Notes under the pieces: generated by a model | Told to the model about the DNA's origin: nothing | What the model saw: the letters and a program-made list of their open reading frames with translations, nothing else | Database searches by the model: none | Shown here: positions 1 through 6,222 of the stretch, in pieces | Numbering within the stretch: position 1 is the stretch's first letter | Layout: every line of letters starts with the position of its first letter | DNA from: Chloroflexota bacterium | GTDB lineage: Bacteria > Chloroflexota > DTOL01 > JACQYG01 | Length of the DNA: 6,298 nucleotides | Direction: 5' to 3' | Assembly: GCA_016208345.1 (NCBI GenBank) | Contig: JACQYG010000247.1 | Span: forward strand, 764-7,061 | Program-made: the position numbers and the translations under genes

Positions 1-797
1 ACCTCGGTGACGCGGTCGCCGACCCCCCAGGGGCTGGATTTGTCCTGGGGGTTCCGGTCCAAGTGATGGGCATCGGAGCCCTGGATGCAGTGCATTCGCC
101 GGGGGTACTCGGGTTTCGAGCCGCTGAAAAAGGCAGCGGTGCTGCGGCGGCTCGAGCTCTCCAGATCCGTAACCTCCAGGGCGTGGAGGTTACGATCCTG
201 GGTGTAGGCGATCTTGGTCTGTCCGCCGAAGTCGAACCCTTGCAGGGCCACGCCGTGGCTGGAGTTGGCGTGGGCGGCGATGACCAGGCCCCCGGCCTCC
301 GCCAGGGCCCGGTATACCGTAAGCACATCCGCGGTGGCACCCACCTCGCCCGAGCCTAACTCCAGCTTCTCCTCGGGGATGTTGAGGCCCAAAAGCAGAT
401 GCTCCAGCCTGCGTATCGATGTGTCCGGAGGAAAGACCCCCAGGATGTGAAACCCCAGGGTGGCCGTCACCTCCACCCCGGGCAGGACCAGGACTTTGGC
501 CCCCAGGCGACGATATTCAGCCAGTGTCTTCTTTTCCTCTTCAGACAGCCGACCCAGACGCTCCAGGAGCTCTAATCCCTCTATCTCCGCTCGCATGGCC
601 GAGCAGCCGGCCACCGTGTTGTGGTCAGTGATAGCAATGATGTCCAGCCCCCTGGCCTCAGCACGTTGCAGTATGTGAAGATAGGTAACGCCCTTGTCTT
701 TGTAGTCGGCGGAGGCCGGCGTATGCAGGTGCAGGTCCATCTTCCGCCAGGTAAGGGGCCGATTGGGGAGGCCCCTTCCCCGATGTGTACCGGTCAT
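1..797 (-). CDS. PHP-domain metal-dependent phosphoesterase-like protein (3' end beyond window)
   Basis: The reading frame is open from an ATG at 797 to the window edge, giving 265 complete codons and no stop. The probable metal ligands of a PHP (polymerase and histidinol phosphatase) domain are all visible: HLHT (H23, H25), ITDHNT (D58, H59), PGVEVT (E109), FHILG (H117), AAHANS (H176) and GSDAH (D242, H244). The family typically hydrolyses phosphoester bonds with a trinuclear metal site in the cytoplasm; the substrate here cannot be read from sequence. The start at 797 is chosen because an in-frame TGA lies four codons upstream, GAGAG sits 6 nt before the ATG, and the WRK residues just before MDLHLHT are familiar from this type of protein. 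The internal ATG at 740 is an alternative. The gene lies 55 bp after lon with no visible terminator between, so it is probably co-transcribed with hsp20-lon. A longer protein with an ATPase region after the PHP domain, as in TrlF-like proteins, is possible but not visible. Confidence 0.88.
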   Translation of the reverse strand, partial: MTGTHRGRGLPNRPLTWRKMDLHLHTPASADYKDKGVTYLHILQRAEARGLDIIAITDHNTVAGCSAMRAEIEGLELLERLGRLSEEEKKTLAEYRRLGAKVLVLPGVEVTATLGFHILGVFPPDTSIRRLEHLLLGLNIPEEKLELGSGEVGATADVLTVYRALAEAGGLVIAAHANSSHGVALQGFDFGGQTKIAYTQDRNLHALEVTDLESSSRRSTAAFFSGSKPEYPRRMHCIQGSDAHHLDRNPQDKSSPWGVGDRVTE

Positions 798-852
798 CCT
801 AGTCTCTCAATGTTTTTGATGCCGCGGAGCAGCCCATAGGTTCAAGGCCTGC

Positions 853-3222
853 TCACACGCGCAGGGGCGCCTCTGCCAGGAGAGGGGCTTCCTGACGCCG
901 GCGCTCTTCCTTCGGCAACGCCACTGGTTCCAGCGCCGCGGCCAGGACCTCGTCAATGAGCTCCACCAGGATGAATTTCATTTCCTGGCGCAGGTGGGCT
1001 GGTAGCTCCTCCAGATCCTTCTCGTTGCGCCGGGGCAGGATGATGGTCCGCAGGCCGGCCCGATGGGCGGCCAGGACCTTCTCCTTCACCCCACCAATAG
1101 GCAGCACCCGACCCCTCAGGGTGATCTCACCGGTCATGCCCACGTCGGACCGCACCGGGCGACCGGTGAGCAGGGAGACCAGGGCAGTGGTCATCGTCAC
1201 CCCAGCCGAGGGGCCGTCTTTGGGGATAGCGCCCTCGGGGATGTGCACGTGAAGGTCATAGTGCTCGAAGAAATCCTCGTCAATGCCCAGCTCCCGGGCT
1301 CGGGAGCGCACATAGCTCAAGGCAGCCTGGGCTGACTCCTTCATCACCTCCCCCAGTTGCCCGGTCAGCAAGAGGCCCTTCTTGCCCTTCATCTTGGTGG
1401 CCTCAATGAAGATGATCTCGCCGCCCACGGGGGTCCAGCTCAGGCCGGTGGCCACGCCGGGCCGTTCCGTGCGCTCAGCCACCTCGGAGAAGAAGGCCGG
1501 CTTGCCCAGGAACTCTGTGACCTTCTCCGGCGTGATGTCCACGTGGGACACCTTGCCCTCGGCAATCTCCTTGGCCACCTTCCGGCAGACCGTGGCCACG
1601 GCCCGTTCCAGGTTGCGCAGGCCGGCCTCCCGCGTGTGCTCGCGAATGATCGATAACAACGAATCATCGGAGAAGGAGATCTCACCTTCCTTCAACCCGT
1701 TTTCCGTCATCTGCCGGGGCACCAGGTAGCGCTGAGCGATGCGCACCTTTTCCTCCTCGGTATACCCGGATAGTTGCAGTATCTCCATTCGGTCTCGGAG
1801 GGCAGGATGAATGGGGTCCAGGAGGTTGCCGGTGGTGATGAACATCACCTGGGAGAGGTCGAAGGGAACGTCCAGGTAATGATCCCGGAAGTCCTTGTTT
1901 TGCTCGGGGTCCAGCACCTCCAACAAAGCCGAAGCCGGGTCTCCGCGGAAATCGGCGCCGATCTTGTCCACCTCGTCCAGCATGAAGACCGGGTTCTTGG
2001 ACTCCGCCCGGCGGATGCCCTGAATGATGCGCCCGGGCAACGCCCCCACGTAGGTGCGGCGATGCCCCCGGATCTCCGCCTCGTCGTGCATGCCGCCCAG
2101 GGACATGCGGATGAACTTGCGGCCCAGGGCCCGGGCGATGGACTGGCCCAGAGAGGTCTTGCCAGTACCGGGAGGACCCACGAAACAGAGGATGGCGCCC
2201 TTTTCCACCCCGGCCGCGCCCCGTTCGGCCTTCAGCTTGCGCACCGCCAGGTATTCCAGGATGCGCTCCTTGATCTTCTCCAGGTCGTAGTGGTCTTCAT
2301 CCAGACCCTGGCGTACCCGGGCGATGTCCAGGTTGTCCTCGGTGGCCTTTTTCCAGGGCAGGTCGGTGAGCCACTCCAGGTAGGTCTTGATTACCGAGTA
2401 CTCGGCGGCCTGGGGCGGCATGGTGGTCAGGCGGCTCAACTCCCGCCTGGCCTCCTTCTCCGCCTCGGGGGGCATGCCGGCCTCCTCGATCTTGCGGGCG
2501 AGTTCCTTCGTCTCAACTGCCTGCTCGTCTTCCTCGCCCAGCTCTTTCTTGATGGCCTTCAACTGCTCCCTTAGAAAGTACTCCCGCTGGGCCTTCTCCA
2601 TAGTAGTCTGGGTCTCGGATTGGATTTTCTTACCCAGTTCCAGGACCTCCAGCTCCTGGGCCATGAGGGAGGTCAGCTTGCGAAGCTTCTCGGAGACCGG
2701 GTTGAGCTCCAGGAGCGCCTGTCGATCGGCCAGCTTCAGGCGCAGGTAGGAGGCTACCAGGTACACCAACTGCTTGGGCTTTTCGGCGTTGGCCACGGCG
2801 GCAACCAATTCGTCCGGCATCTGGGCCACCAGGGTCACCATGCGTTGGAAGAGGCCCACGGTATTGCGCATCATGGCCTCGACTTCCATGGACTTTTCGT
2901 CGATGTCGGGCGACACGGTCAACTGGGCTTTCAGATAGGGTTGTACCTGGACATAGCGGTCAATGGCGATGCGCTCTATCCCCTGGATGATCAGCCGGAC
3001 GCTGCCGTCGGGGGCTTTATACAGCCGATGGATCACCGCCGCTACACCCACCTGATACAGGTCCGCGGGGCCGGGCTCCTCGGCCTCCTGGTTGCGCTGG
3101 GCCACCAGGCCAATCATGCGCTCCCCCACTGCCGTATCATCGATGAGCCTTACGCCGCGACCGGTGCTCACGATGAGCGGGGCGAACATCTCCGGATAGA
3201 CCACGACGTCTCGCAGGGGCAA
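853..3222 (-). CDS. lon: ATP-dependent Lon protease, TTG start, short N-terminus
   Basis: Lon is a cytoplasmic hexameric AAA+ serine protease that unfolds and degrades damaged and regulatory proteins. In the 789 residues, the LON substrate-binding domain covers about 1-185, a helical coiled-coil region about 185-270, the AAA+ module about 300-560 and the protease domain about 580-765. Walker A is GPPGTGKT (349-356), Walker B is VFMLDEVD (D416, E417), the arginine-finger region is ALRDR (R476, R478) and sensor 2 is GLRNLER (R536). The catalytic dyad is Ser672 in PKDGPSAG and Lys715 in GGVKEK; its 43-residue spacing matches E. coli S679/K722. The frame opens after a TGA 20 codons upstream and holds no ATG or GTG before [10 protein letters not shown], so TTG at 3222 is the only ordinary start. 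It has only a weak GGCGG upstream. The ORF overlaps hsp20 by 86 bp in a different frame, and the 10-15 residues that usually precede LPLRD are absent. Expression may depend on coupling to hsp20, or the two may once have been, or still be, fused. Identity is certain; the start is not. Confidence 0.95.
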   Translation of the reverse strand: MPLRDVVVYPEMFAPLIVSTGRGVRLIDDTAVGERMIGLVAQRNQEAEEPGPADLYQVGVAAVIHRLYKAPDGSVRLIIQGIERIAIDRYVQVQPYLKAQLTVSPDIDEKSMEVEAMMRNTVGLFQRMVTLVAQMPDELVAAVANAEKPKQLVYLVASYLRLKLADRQALLELNPVSEKLRKLTSLMAQELEVLELGKKIQSETQTTMEKAQREYFLREQLKAIKKELGEEDEQAVETKELARKIEEAGMPPEAEKEARRELSRLTTMPPQAAEYSVIKTYLEWLTDLPWKKATEDNLDIARVRQGLDEDHYDLEKIKERILEYLAVRKLKAERGAAGVEKGAILCFVGPPGTGKTSLGQSIARALGRKFIRMSLGGMHDEAEIRGHRRTYVGALPGRIIQGIRRAESKNPVFMLDEVDKIGADFRGDPASALLEVLDPEQNKDFRDHYLDVPFDLSQVMFITTGNLLDPIHPALRDRMEILQLSGYTEEEKVRIAQRYLVPRQMTENGLKEGEISFSDDSLLSIIREHTREAGLRNLERAVATVCRKVAKEIAEGKVSHVDITPEKVTEFLGKPAFFSEVAERTERPGVATGLSWTPVGGEIIFIEATKMKGKKGLLLTGQLGEVMKESAQAALSYVRSRARELGIDEDFFEHYDLHVHIPEGAIPKDGPSAGVTMTTALVSLLTGRPVRSDVGMTGEITLRGRVLPIGGVKEKVLAAHRAGLRTIILPRRNEKDLEELPAHLRQEMKFILVELIDEVLAAALEPVALPKEERRRQEAPLLAEAPLRV

Positions 3223-3541
3223 GATCGGCCGCCAGGATGCCGTTTTCGTAGGAGGCCTGAACCTCGTCTCTGACGATCCTCACCGGGAGGTGAATGTGGG
3301 CCTCGAAGTCGCCATAAGGTATCTCCATGCGATACACGCTGATCTTGTTGGAGGGGAAGGGCTCCTGGCGTCTTCCCCGCACGTGCAGGACGTTGTCTTC
3401 GATAGCTATCTCCAGGTCGTCCTGGGAAACAGCGGCCAGGTCCAACATGACCACCAGCTCCTCATCGGTCTCGTAGACGTCGGTGGGCGGATGCCAGACC
3501 TCCCGCACCACGAACAAGAGCGGGCCGGAGACAGCTCTCAT
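3137..3541 (-). CDS. Small heat-shock protein (Hsp20/alpha-crystallin), C-terminus abnormal
   Basis: Small heat-shock proteins are ATP-independent holdases that bind unfolding proteins in the cytoplasm. The ORF gives 134 residues. The alpha-crystallin domain begins near residue 16 ([16 protein letters not shown]) and continues through [16 protein letters not shown] and the proline-rich PFPSNK loop to the characteristic A-x-x-x-N-G-I-L signature (ASYENGIL, 96-103). After this signature a final strand of the V-x-L-P-K type and a C-terminal I-x-I anchor would be expected. Instead the frame runs for about 30 arginine-rich residues that read the 5' end of lon out of frame, so the natural C-terminus seems lost. 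The ATG at 3541 is well supported by GGGAGGT (3547-3553), 5 nt upstream, and a sigma70-like promoter lies about 40 bp away. Whether the protein folds and oligomerises normally is doubtful; a +1 shift near residue 104 would instead continue into Lon. Confidence 0.85.
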   Translation of the reverse strand: MRAVSGPLLFVVREVWHPPTDVYETDEELVVMLDLAAVSQDDLEIAIEDNVLHVRGRRQEPFPSNKISVYRMEIPYGDFEAHIHLPVRIVRDEVQASYENGILAADLAPARRRGLSGDVRPAHREHRSRRKAHR

Positions 3542-3579
3542 CGAACACCTCCCATTCCCCGGGTCTCCCCGGCTGCCCT

Positions 3580-3608
3580 ATTATAGCACTTTTGCCACGC
3601 GCCTTCAA
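3580..3608 (-). promoter_or_regulatory. Sigma70-type promoter for hsp20-lon
   Basis: On the minus strand, TTGAAG (3608-3603) and TATAAT (3585-3580) are separated by exactly 17 bp. Transcription would start near 3573, leaving a 5' leader of about 30 nt containing the hsp20 ribosome site. The -10 is a perfect consensus match and the -35 matches at four of six positions. No CIRCE element (TTAGCACTC-N9-GAGTGCTAA) is seen nearby, so heat induction through HrcA is not indicated. Confidence 0.75.
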
Positions 3609-3617
3609 AAAGAAGGC
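3601..3617. repeat. Perfect 6-bp inverted repeat over the hsp20 -35 box
   Basis: GCCTTC and GAAGGC flank a run of five A (plus strand), and the -35 hexamer TTGAAG of the hsp20 promoter lies inside it. It could be an operator for a regulator of the heat-shock unit. It could also be a small hairpin at the end of the coaBC transcript, although no clean T-run follows it on the minus strand. The role is not established. Confidence 0.4.
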
Positions 3618-3633
3618 CGTGCATCTTCGTTAG

Positions 3634-3688
3634 TAAAGAAACCTCGGGGCCTCCTGAATCAGTGAATGGGGAAGGTCAGGGTGAGGCC
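3634..3688 (-). terminator. Possible weak terminator after coaBC
   Basis: On the minus strand GGCCTC (3688-3683) can pair with GAGGCC (3653-3648), and CTGA/TCAG inside the arms adds four pairs after a 3-nt bulge on one side. A T-rich stretch (TTTCTTT) follows six bases after the stem. It sits between the coaBC stop (3734) and the hsp20 promoter, where a terminator would be expected. However, the loop is long and the T-run is interrupted and displaced, so this is only a candidate. Confidence 0.3.
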
Positions 3689-3733
3689 GGACCACCAGAA
3701 TGGGGCATCCAGCACGCCTGATTCTAGAGGGAT

Positions 3734-4978
3734 TCAAGTGGGAGGGGCAGTCCGCTCCAGGTGGGGTCCGGCGTTCCTGAACAGCTCCACCACGCGGTCA
3801 AGCACCCGGTCAGCAAGCTCTGGCTTGACCAAAAGTGGGAGTTCGCTGGTCTGGCCGAGCCGGTCCATGATCAATGCGCGGTTGGTGTCGGAATCGAAAC
3901 CGGAGCCCGGGGAGGCCACGTCGTTGGCCACGATCAGGTCCAGCCTTTTGGCCTCCATCTTGGCTCGGGCGTTGGCCGCCAGGTCCTCGGTCTCCGCGGC
4001 AAACCCCACCACCATCGAGGGCTTTCCCGTAGAGCGACGGTATTCCGCCACTTCCATCAATATGTCCGGGTTGCGCCGAAGCCTCAGGGTGAGGCCCCGG
4101 GAATTCTTCTTGATCTTCTGCGGGGCAACCTCCGCGGGGCGGTAATCGGCCACCGCCGCAGCCATGATCAACGCGTCGGCGTCCACGATGCTGCCCATCA
4201 CCGCGTCCCGCATCTCGGCGGCGGTGGTGACGAACTCCATCTTGGCCCCCGGTGGCGGGGATAGCCGGGTGGGCGCCGATATCAGCGTGACCTGGGCACC
4301 TCGCTCCAGGGCGGCCTGGGCCAGGGCATAGCCCATCTTGCCCGAGGACCGGTTTCCCACGAAGCGCACCGGGTCCAGGGGCTCCTGAGTGCCCCCAGCC
4401 GTGACCACCACGCGCCGCCCAGCCAGGTCGCCATCTCGCCCCAGCGCCTGCTTCGCCAGGGCCAGTATCATTGCGGGGTCGGCCATGCGCCCCTTCCCAT
4501 AGCGGCCAGAGACCAGGTGCCCGACCTCGGGCTCGACCACCGTCATCCCCCGCGCCACCAGGGAAGCCAGGTTGGCCTGGGTGACCGGGTTCTCGTACAT
4601 ATTGGTCTCCATGGCCGGGGCGATGAGCACCGGTGCTCGGGTAGCCAACACAGTGGCCGACAGCATGTCGTCGGCCAGGCCATGGGCCAGCTTGGCGATG
4701 GTGTTGGCGGTGGCCGGGGCGATGAGCACCAGGTCGGCCCGTTGGGCCAGGGCCACGTGGGCGATGTTCATCTCGGACAAGAGCTGGAACATTTCGGTGA
4801 TCACCGGCCGCTGGGTCAGCGTCTGAAAGGTCAAAGGGGCCACGAATTCCTGGGCGGAGCGGGTCATGATCACCTCCACCAGGGCCCCCTCCTGAGCCAG
4901 CCTGGAGGCCAACTCAGCGGCTTTATACGCGGCGATGCTGCCAGTGACCCCCAGGACGATATGTTTATCTTTAAGCAT
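3734..4978 (-). CDS. coaBC: Bifunctional phosphopantothenoylcysteine decarboxylase / phosphopantothenate-cysteine ligase
   Basis: This enzyme joins 4'-phosphopantothenate to cysteine (CoaB) and then decarboxylates the product to 4'-phosphopantetheine (CoaC, FMN-dependent): steps two and three of coenzyme A synthesis. The 414 residues match the usual length. The N-terminal CoaC flavoprotein domain (about 1-180) shows GVTGSIAAYKA (10-20), His74 in NIAHVALA (E. coli His75 equivalent), PAMETNMYENP (121-131) and the flap VSGRYGKGRM (156-165). The CoaB domain (about 185-405) shows VVTAGGTQEPLDPVRF, NRSSGKMG (N209), AAAVADYRP, KIKK (288-291), GFAAET and ANDV. In CoaC, Glu124 and Ser157 stand where E. 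coli has Asn125 and the flap Cys158. The ATG at 4978 overlaps the coaX stop by 8 bp, with GGGAG 7 nt upstream inside coaX. This points to one operon with coupled translation. Confidence 0.96.
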   Translation of the reverse strand: MLKDKHIVLGVTGSIAAYKAAELASRLAQEGALVEVIMTRSAQEFVAPLTFQTLTQRPVITEMFQLLSEMNIAHVALAQRADLVLIAPATANTIAKLAHGLADDMLSATVLATRAPVLIAPAMETNMYENPVTQANLASLVARGMTVVEPEVGHLVSGRYGKGRMADPAMILALAKQALGRDGDLAGRRVVVTAGGTQEPLDPVRFVGNRSSGKMGYALAQAALERGAQVTLISAPTRLSPPPGAKMEFVTTAAEMRDAVMGSIVDADALIMAAAVADYRPAEVAPQKIKKNSRGLTLRLRRNPDILMEVAEYRRSTGKPSMVVGFAAETEDLAANARAKMEAKRLDLIVANDVASPGSGFDSDTNRALIMDRLGQTSELPLLVKPELADRVLDRVVELFRNAGPHLERTAPPT

Positions 4979-5741
4979 TGTTCAACTCCCAGATCATCCT
5001 CAGCCCCTCCAGGGTCAATTCCGGGTTAACGGCCTCGATCACCCTGGTCTCCTTGGCTATCGCCGTAGCCAGGCCACCGGTGGCGATCACTCGGGTGCCC
5101 TCACCCAGTTCCAGGCGCAGACGTCCCACCAGGCCCTCCACCGGTCCCACATAGCCGAGGACCAGCCCGGATTGCATGGCGTGAACGGTATTGGTGCCGA
5201 TGGCCCTGGGCGGCGGGACTAATTCGATGCGAGGGAGCTTTGCCGTACGGCGGTACAGTGCCTCAGCAGCGATGTCAATGCCCGGCGCGATGGCTCCGCC
5301 CAGATAGTCCCCCTCTTTCGACACCGCGTCAAAGGTCGTGGCGGTGCCGAAGTCTATGACGATGACCGGTCCACCATAGAGGCGGTGAGCAGCCAGGGCG
5401 TTTACCACCCGGTCGGCGCCCACCTCCCGCGGATTGTCGGTGCGGATGCGTACCCCCGTCTTGATGCCCGCCCCCACCACCAGGGGCACCCGGCCCAGAT
5501 AGCGCTGGCAGAGTTCCTGAAAAACCGGGGTCAGGGGAGGTACCACGCTGGCAATTATAGCGCCTTGCACCTCTTGCAGGCCCAGGCCCTGGTGGGCGAA
5601 AAGGCTGGAAAGCAGCATGGCGAACTCGTCGGTGGTGCGCGAGGGCTCGGTCGCCGCCCGCCAGTGGGCGATGAGCTCCTTGCCCCGGTAGACGCCGAAG
5701 ACGATATTGCTATTGCCCACGTCGATGGCCAGAAGCACCAT
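4971..5741 (-). CDS. coaX: Type III pantothenate kinase
   Basis: CoaX phosphorylates pantothenate with ATP, the first step of coenzyme A synthesis, in the cytoplasm. The type III enzymes belong to the ASKHA fold, act as dimers, need a monovalent cation and are not inhibited by CoA. In 256 residues, the usual length, the motifs are DVGNSN (7-12, phosphate binding), GADR (108-111, Asp110 the probable catalytic base), DFGTATT (130-136, Asp130 at the cation site), GGAIAPGI (148-155) and ATGG (220-223). The ORF begins at ATG 5741, but AGGAGG (5749-5744) is only 2 nt from that ATG. GTG at 5738 (codon 2) would give 5 nt and a protein starting at the conserved LLAIDVGN, so it may be the real start. 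The gene ends inside the start of coaBC. Upstream lies a leader with a terminator that may control this operon. Confidence 0.96.
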   Translation of the reverse strand: MVLLAIDVGNSNIVFGVYRGKELIAHWRAATEPSRTTDEFAMLLSSLFAHQGLGLQEVQGAIIASVVPPLTPVFQELCQRYLGRVPLVVGAGIKTGVRIRTDNPREVGADRVVNALAAHRLYGGPVIVIDFGTATTFDAVSKEGDYLGGAIAPGIDIAAEALYRRTAKLPRIELVPPPRAIGTNTVHAMQSGLVLGYVGPVEGLVGRLRLELGEGTRVIATGGLATAIAKETRVIEAVNPELTLEGLRMIWELNNA

Positions 5742-5768
5742 GACCTCCTCTCGACCTCTGCACCCGTA

Positions 5769-5793
5769 GGGGCTGTCCCTCCGCCCCAGCCCC
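5769..5793 (-). other. G-rich hairpin in the coaX 5' leader
   Basis: In minus-strand RNA GGGGCU (5793-5788) and AGCCCC (5774-5769) form a perfect 6-bp stem around a 13-nt purine-rich loop, ending about 20 nt before the coaX ribosome site. No U-run follows, so it is not a terminator. It may stabilise the transcript or take part in translation control; nothing further can be claimed. Confidence 0.35.
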
Positions 5794-5796
5794 TCC

Positions 5797-5825
5797 AGTA
5801 TACTACGCGAGAGAGTGGATGCTAC
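5797..5825 (-). promoter_or_regulatory. Weak possible promoter immediately upstream of coaX
   Basis: TATACT on the minus strand (5802-5797) is a good -10 match and could start transcription near 5790, after the leader terminator. With a 17-bp spacer the -35 would be GTAGCA (5825-5820), matching the consensus at only three of six positions. If active, it would give basal coaX-coaBC expression independent of the attenuator-like leader. Confidence 0.25.
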
Positions 5826-5848
5826 ACCCTCTGCGGGTTCACCCTAAT

Positions 5849-5880
5849 AAAAAAGCCCCTCCGTAACGACCGAAGAGGCC
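5849..5880 (-). terminator. Intrinsic terminator in the leader upstream of coaX
   Basis: On the minus strand GGCCUCUUCG (5880-5871) pairs with CGGAGGGGCU (5863-5854) over 10 bp, including three G-U pairs, with a 7-nt loop. A run of six U (5854-5849) starts at the last paired base. No protein gene ends just before it on this strand. A promoter lies about 190 bp upstream, so it terminates either a short non-coding RNA or a leader transcript that must be read through to reach coaX. Confidence 0.82.
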
Positions 5881-6061
5881 CAGGGCGCCCCAGGATACCG
5901 ATCTGGCCGTCTCGGTCGTCACCGATCCAAGCGGGTATTGTTAGTAGCTCTCGGGCTTCGCCAGCGATGCTCCAACGACGCCAGGTCCTCGGCACCCTCA
6001 GCCCTCCTGCTACCTGCCATTCAATGCCATCTCTCACCGCCGGACACGCCGGTGGGTGGCT
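5849..6061 (-). ncRNA. Structured leader or small RNA of unknown class, attenuator-like
   Basis: This is the predicted transcript between the promoter at 6068-6097 and the terminator at 5849-5880, about 213 nt. Four elements can be read from the bases. First, a 5' hairpin: GCCA/UGGC outer and CACCG/CGGUG inner stems with an AGAGA bulge (about 6060-6027). Second, a long hairpin at 6014-5943: GGUAGC/GCUACU, an AGGA/GAGA internal loop that could form tandem G-A pairs, then GGGCU/AGCCC. Third, a switching region where ACCGA (5916-5912) can pair with either of two GAUCGGU copies. Fourth, the terminator. GUGACGACCGAGA (5922-5910) can also pair with UCUUCGGUCGUUAC (5876-5863), excluding the terminator. 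I looked for T-box, TPP, FMN, SAM, cobalamin, glycine, lysine, ykkC and SRP/6S signatures and recognised none. It could be a riboswitch-like attenuator for coaX-coaBC or an independent small RNA. Confidence 0.6.
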
Positions 6062-6067
6062 GGCTCT

Positions 6068-6097
6068 ATTATACAGCACCAAATGGCTCAAAGGCAA
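6068..6097 (-). promoter_or_regulatory. Sigma70-type promoter for the leader RNA / coaX operon
   Basis: On the minus strand TTGCCT (6097-6092) and a perfect TATAAT (6073-6068) are 18 bp apart, predicting a start near 6061. The transcript would contain the structured leader and, with read-through of the terminator, coaX and coaBC. It diverges from the LacI-type gene promoter, with about 95 bp between the two -35 boxes (6098-6191). I see no gene in that gap, only an AT-rich patch at 6171-6179. Confidence 0.72.
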
Positions 6098-6191
6098 GAA
6101 TGATCCACCGAGCGATCGTATCGAAGGGGTCAAGGTCTAGTAGGCGCGCGGCGCTTTTTCCAGCCAACCTTAAAATTTGCCGCTCCCCGTG

Positions 6192-6220
6192 TTGACAATG
6201 GCCTGCCTCCATTATATAAT
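6192..6220 (+). promoter_or_regulatory. Perfect consensus sigma70 promoter for the LacI-type gene
   Basis: TTGACA (6192-6197) and TATAAT (6215-6220) match the consensus at all twelve positions with the optimal 17-bp spacer. Transcription would start near 6227, within the first of two operator-like repeats. Such a strong promoter is normally held down by a repressor, which fits the repeats and the encoded regulator. Confidence 0.88.
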
Positions 6221-6222
6221 CG

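Noticed and set aside
1774..2574. Long plus-strand ORF (266 codons) opposite lon
   Set aside because: It is antisense to the AAA+ and coiled-coil regions of lon. Its low-complexity Gly/Leu/His/Val composition is what GC-rich coding DNA gives on the opposite strand, and no domain is recognisable. The same applies to the other plus-strand ORFs between 1 and 5700.
3223..3240. Programmed +1 frameshift from hsp20 into lon
   Set aside because: A CUU codon near the needed position recalls prfB, but there is no following stop codon or properly placed strong Shine-Dalgarno sequence to drive it. An indel or deletion is simpler; it is kept only as an alternative inside the main finding.
3223..3281. Upstream start for lon beyond TTG 3222
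   Set aside because: The Lon frame upstream has only non-start codons (no ATG, GTG or TTG) before an in-frame TGA, so no normal extension exists without a frameshift.
5849..6061. T-box riboswitch for the leader
   Set aside because: The leader has a terminator and long hairpins, and GGUAUCC occurs near the end, but the T-box signature UGGNACCGCG and its CGUCC-type partner are absent. The downstream genes are also not aminoacyl-tRNA synthetase or amino-acid genes.
5822..6133. Minus-strand 103-codon ORF upstream of coaX, and the plus-strand ORFs over the same stretch
   Set aside because: The ORF begins upstream of the mapped -10 box, runs through a terminator with six U, has no recognisable domain and covers strong RNA structures. 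The region is better explained as promoter plus leader RNA. A shorter leader peptide within it is kept only as a finding.
6143..6159. Plus-strand mini-terminator GCGC-GCG-GCGC followed by five T
   Set aside because: The stem is only four G-C pairs plus one G-U with a 3-nt loop, and no plus-strand gene ends upstream of it; it is likely chance in GC-rich DNA.
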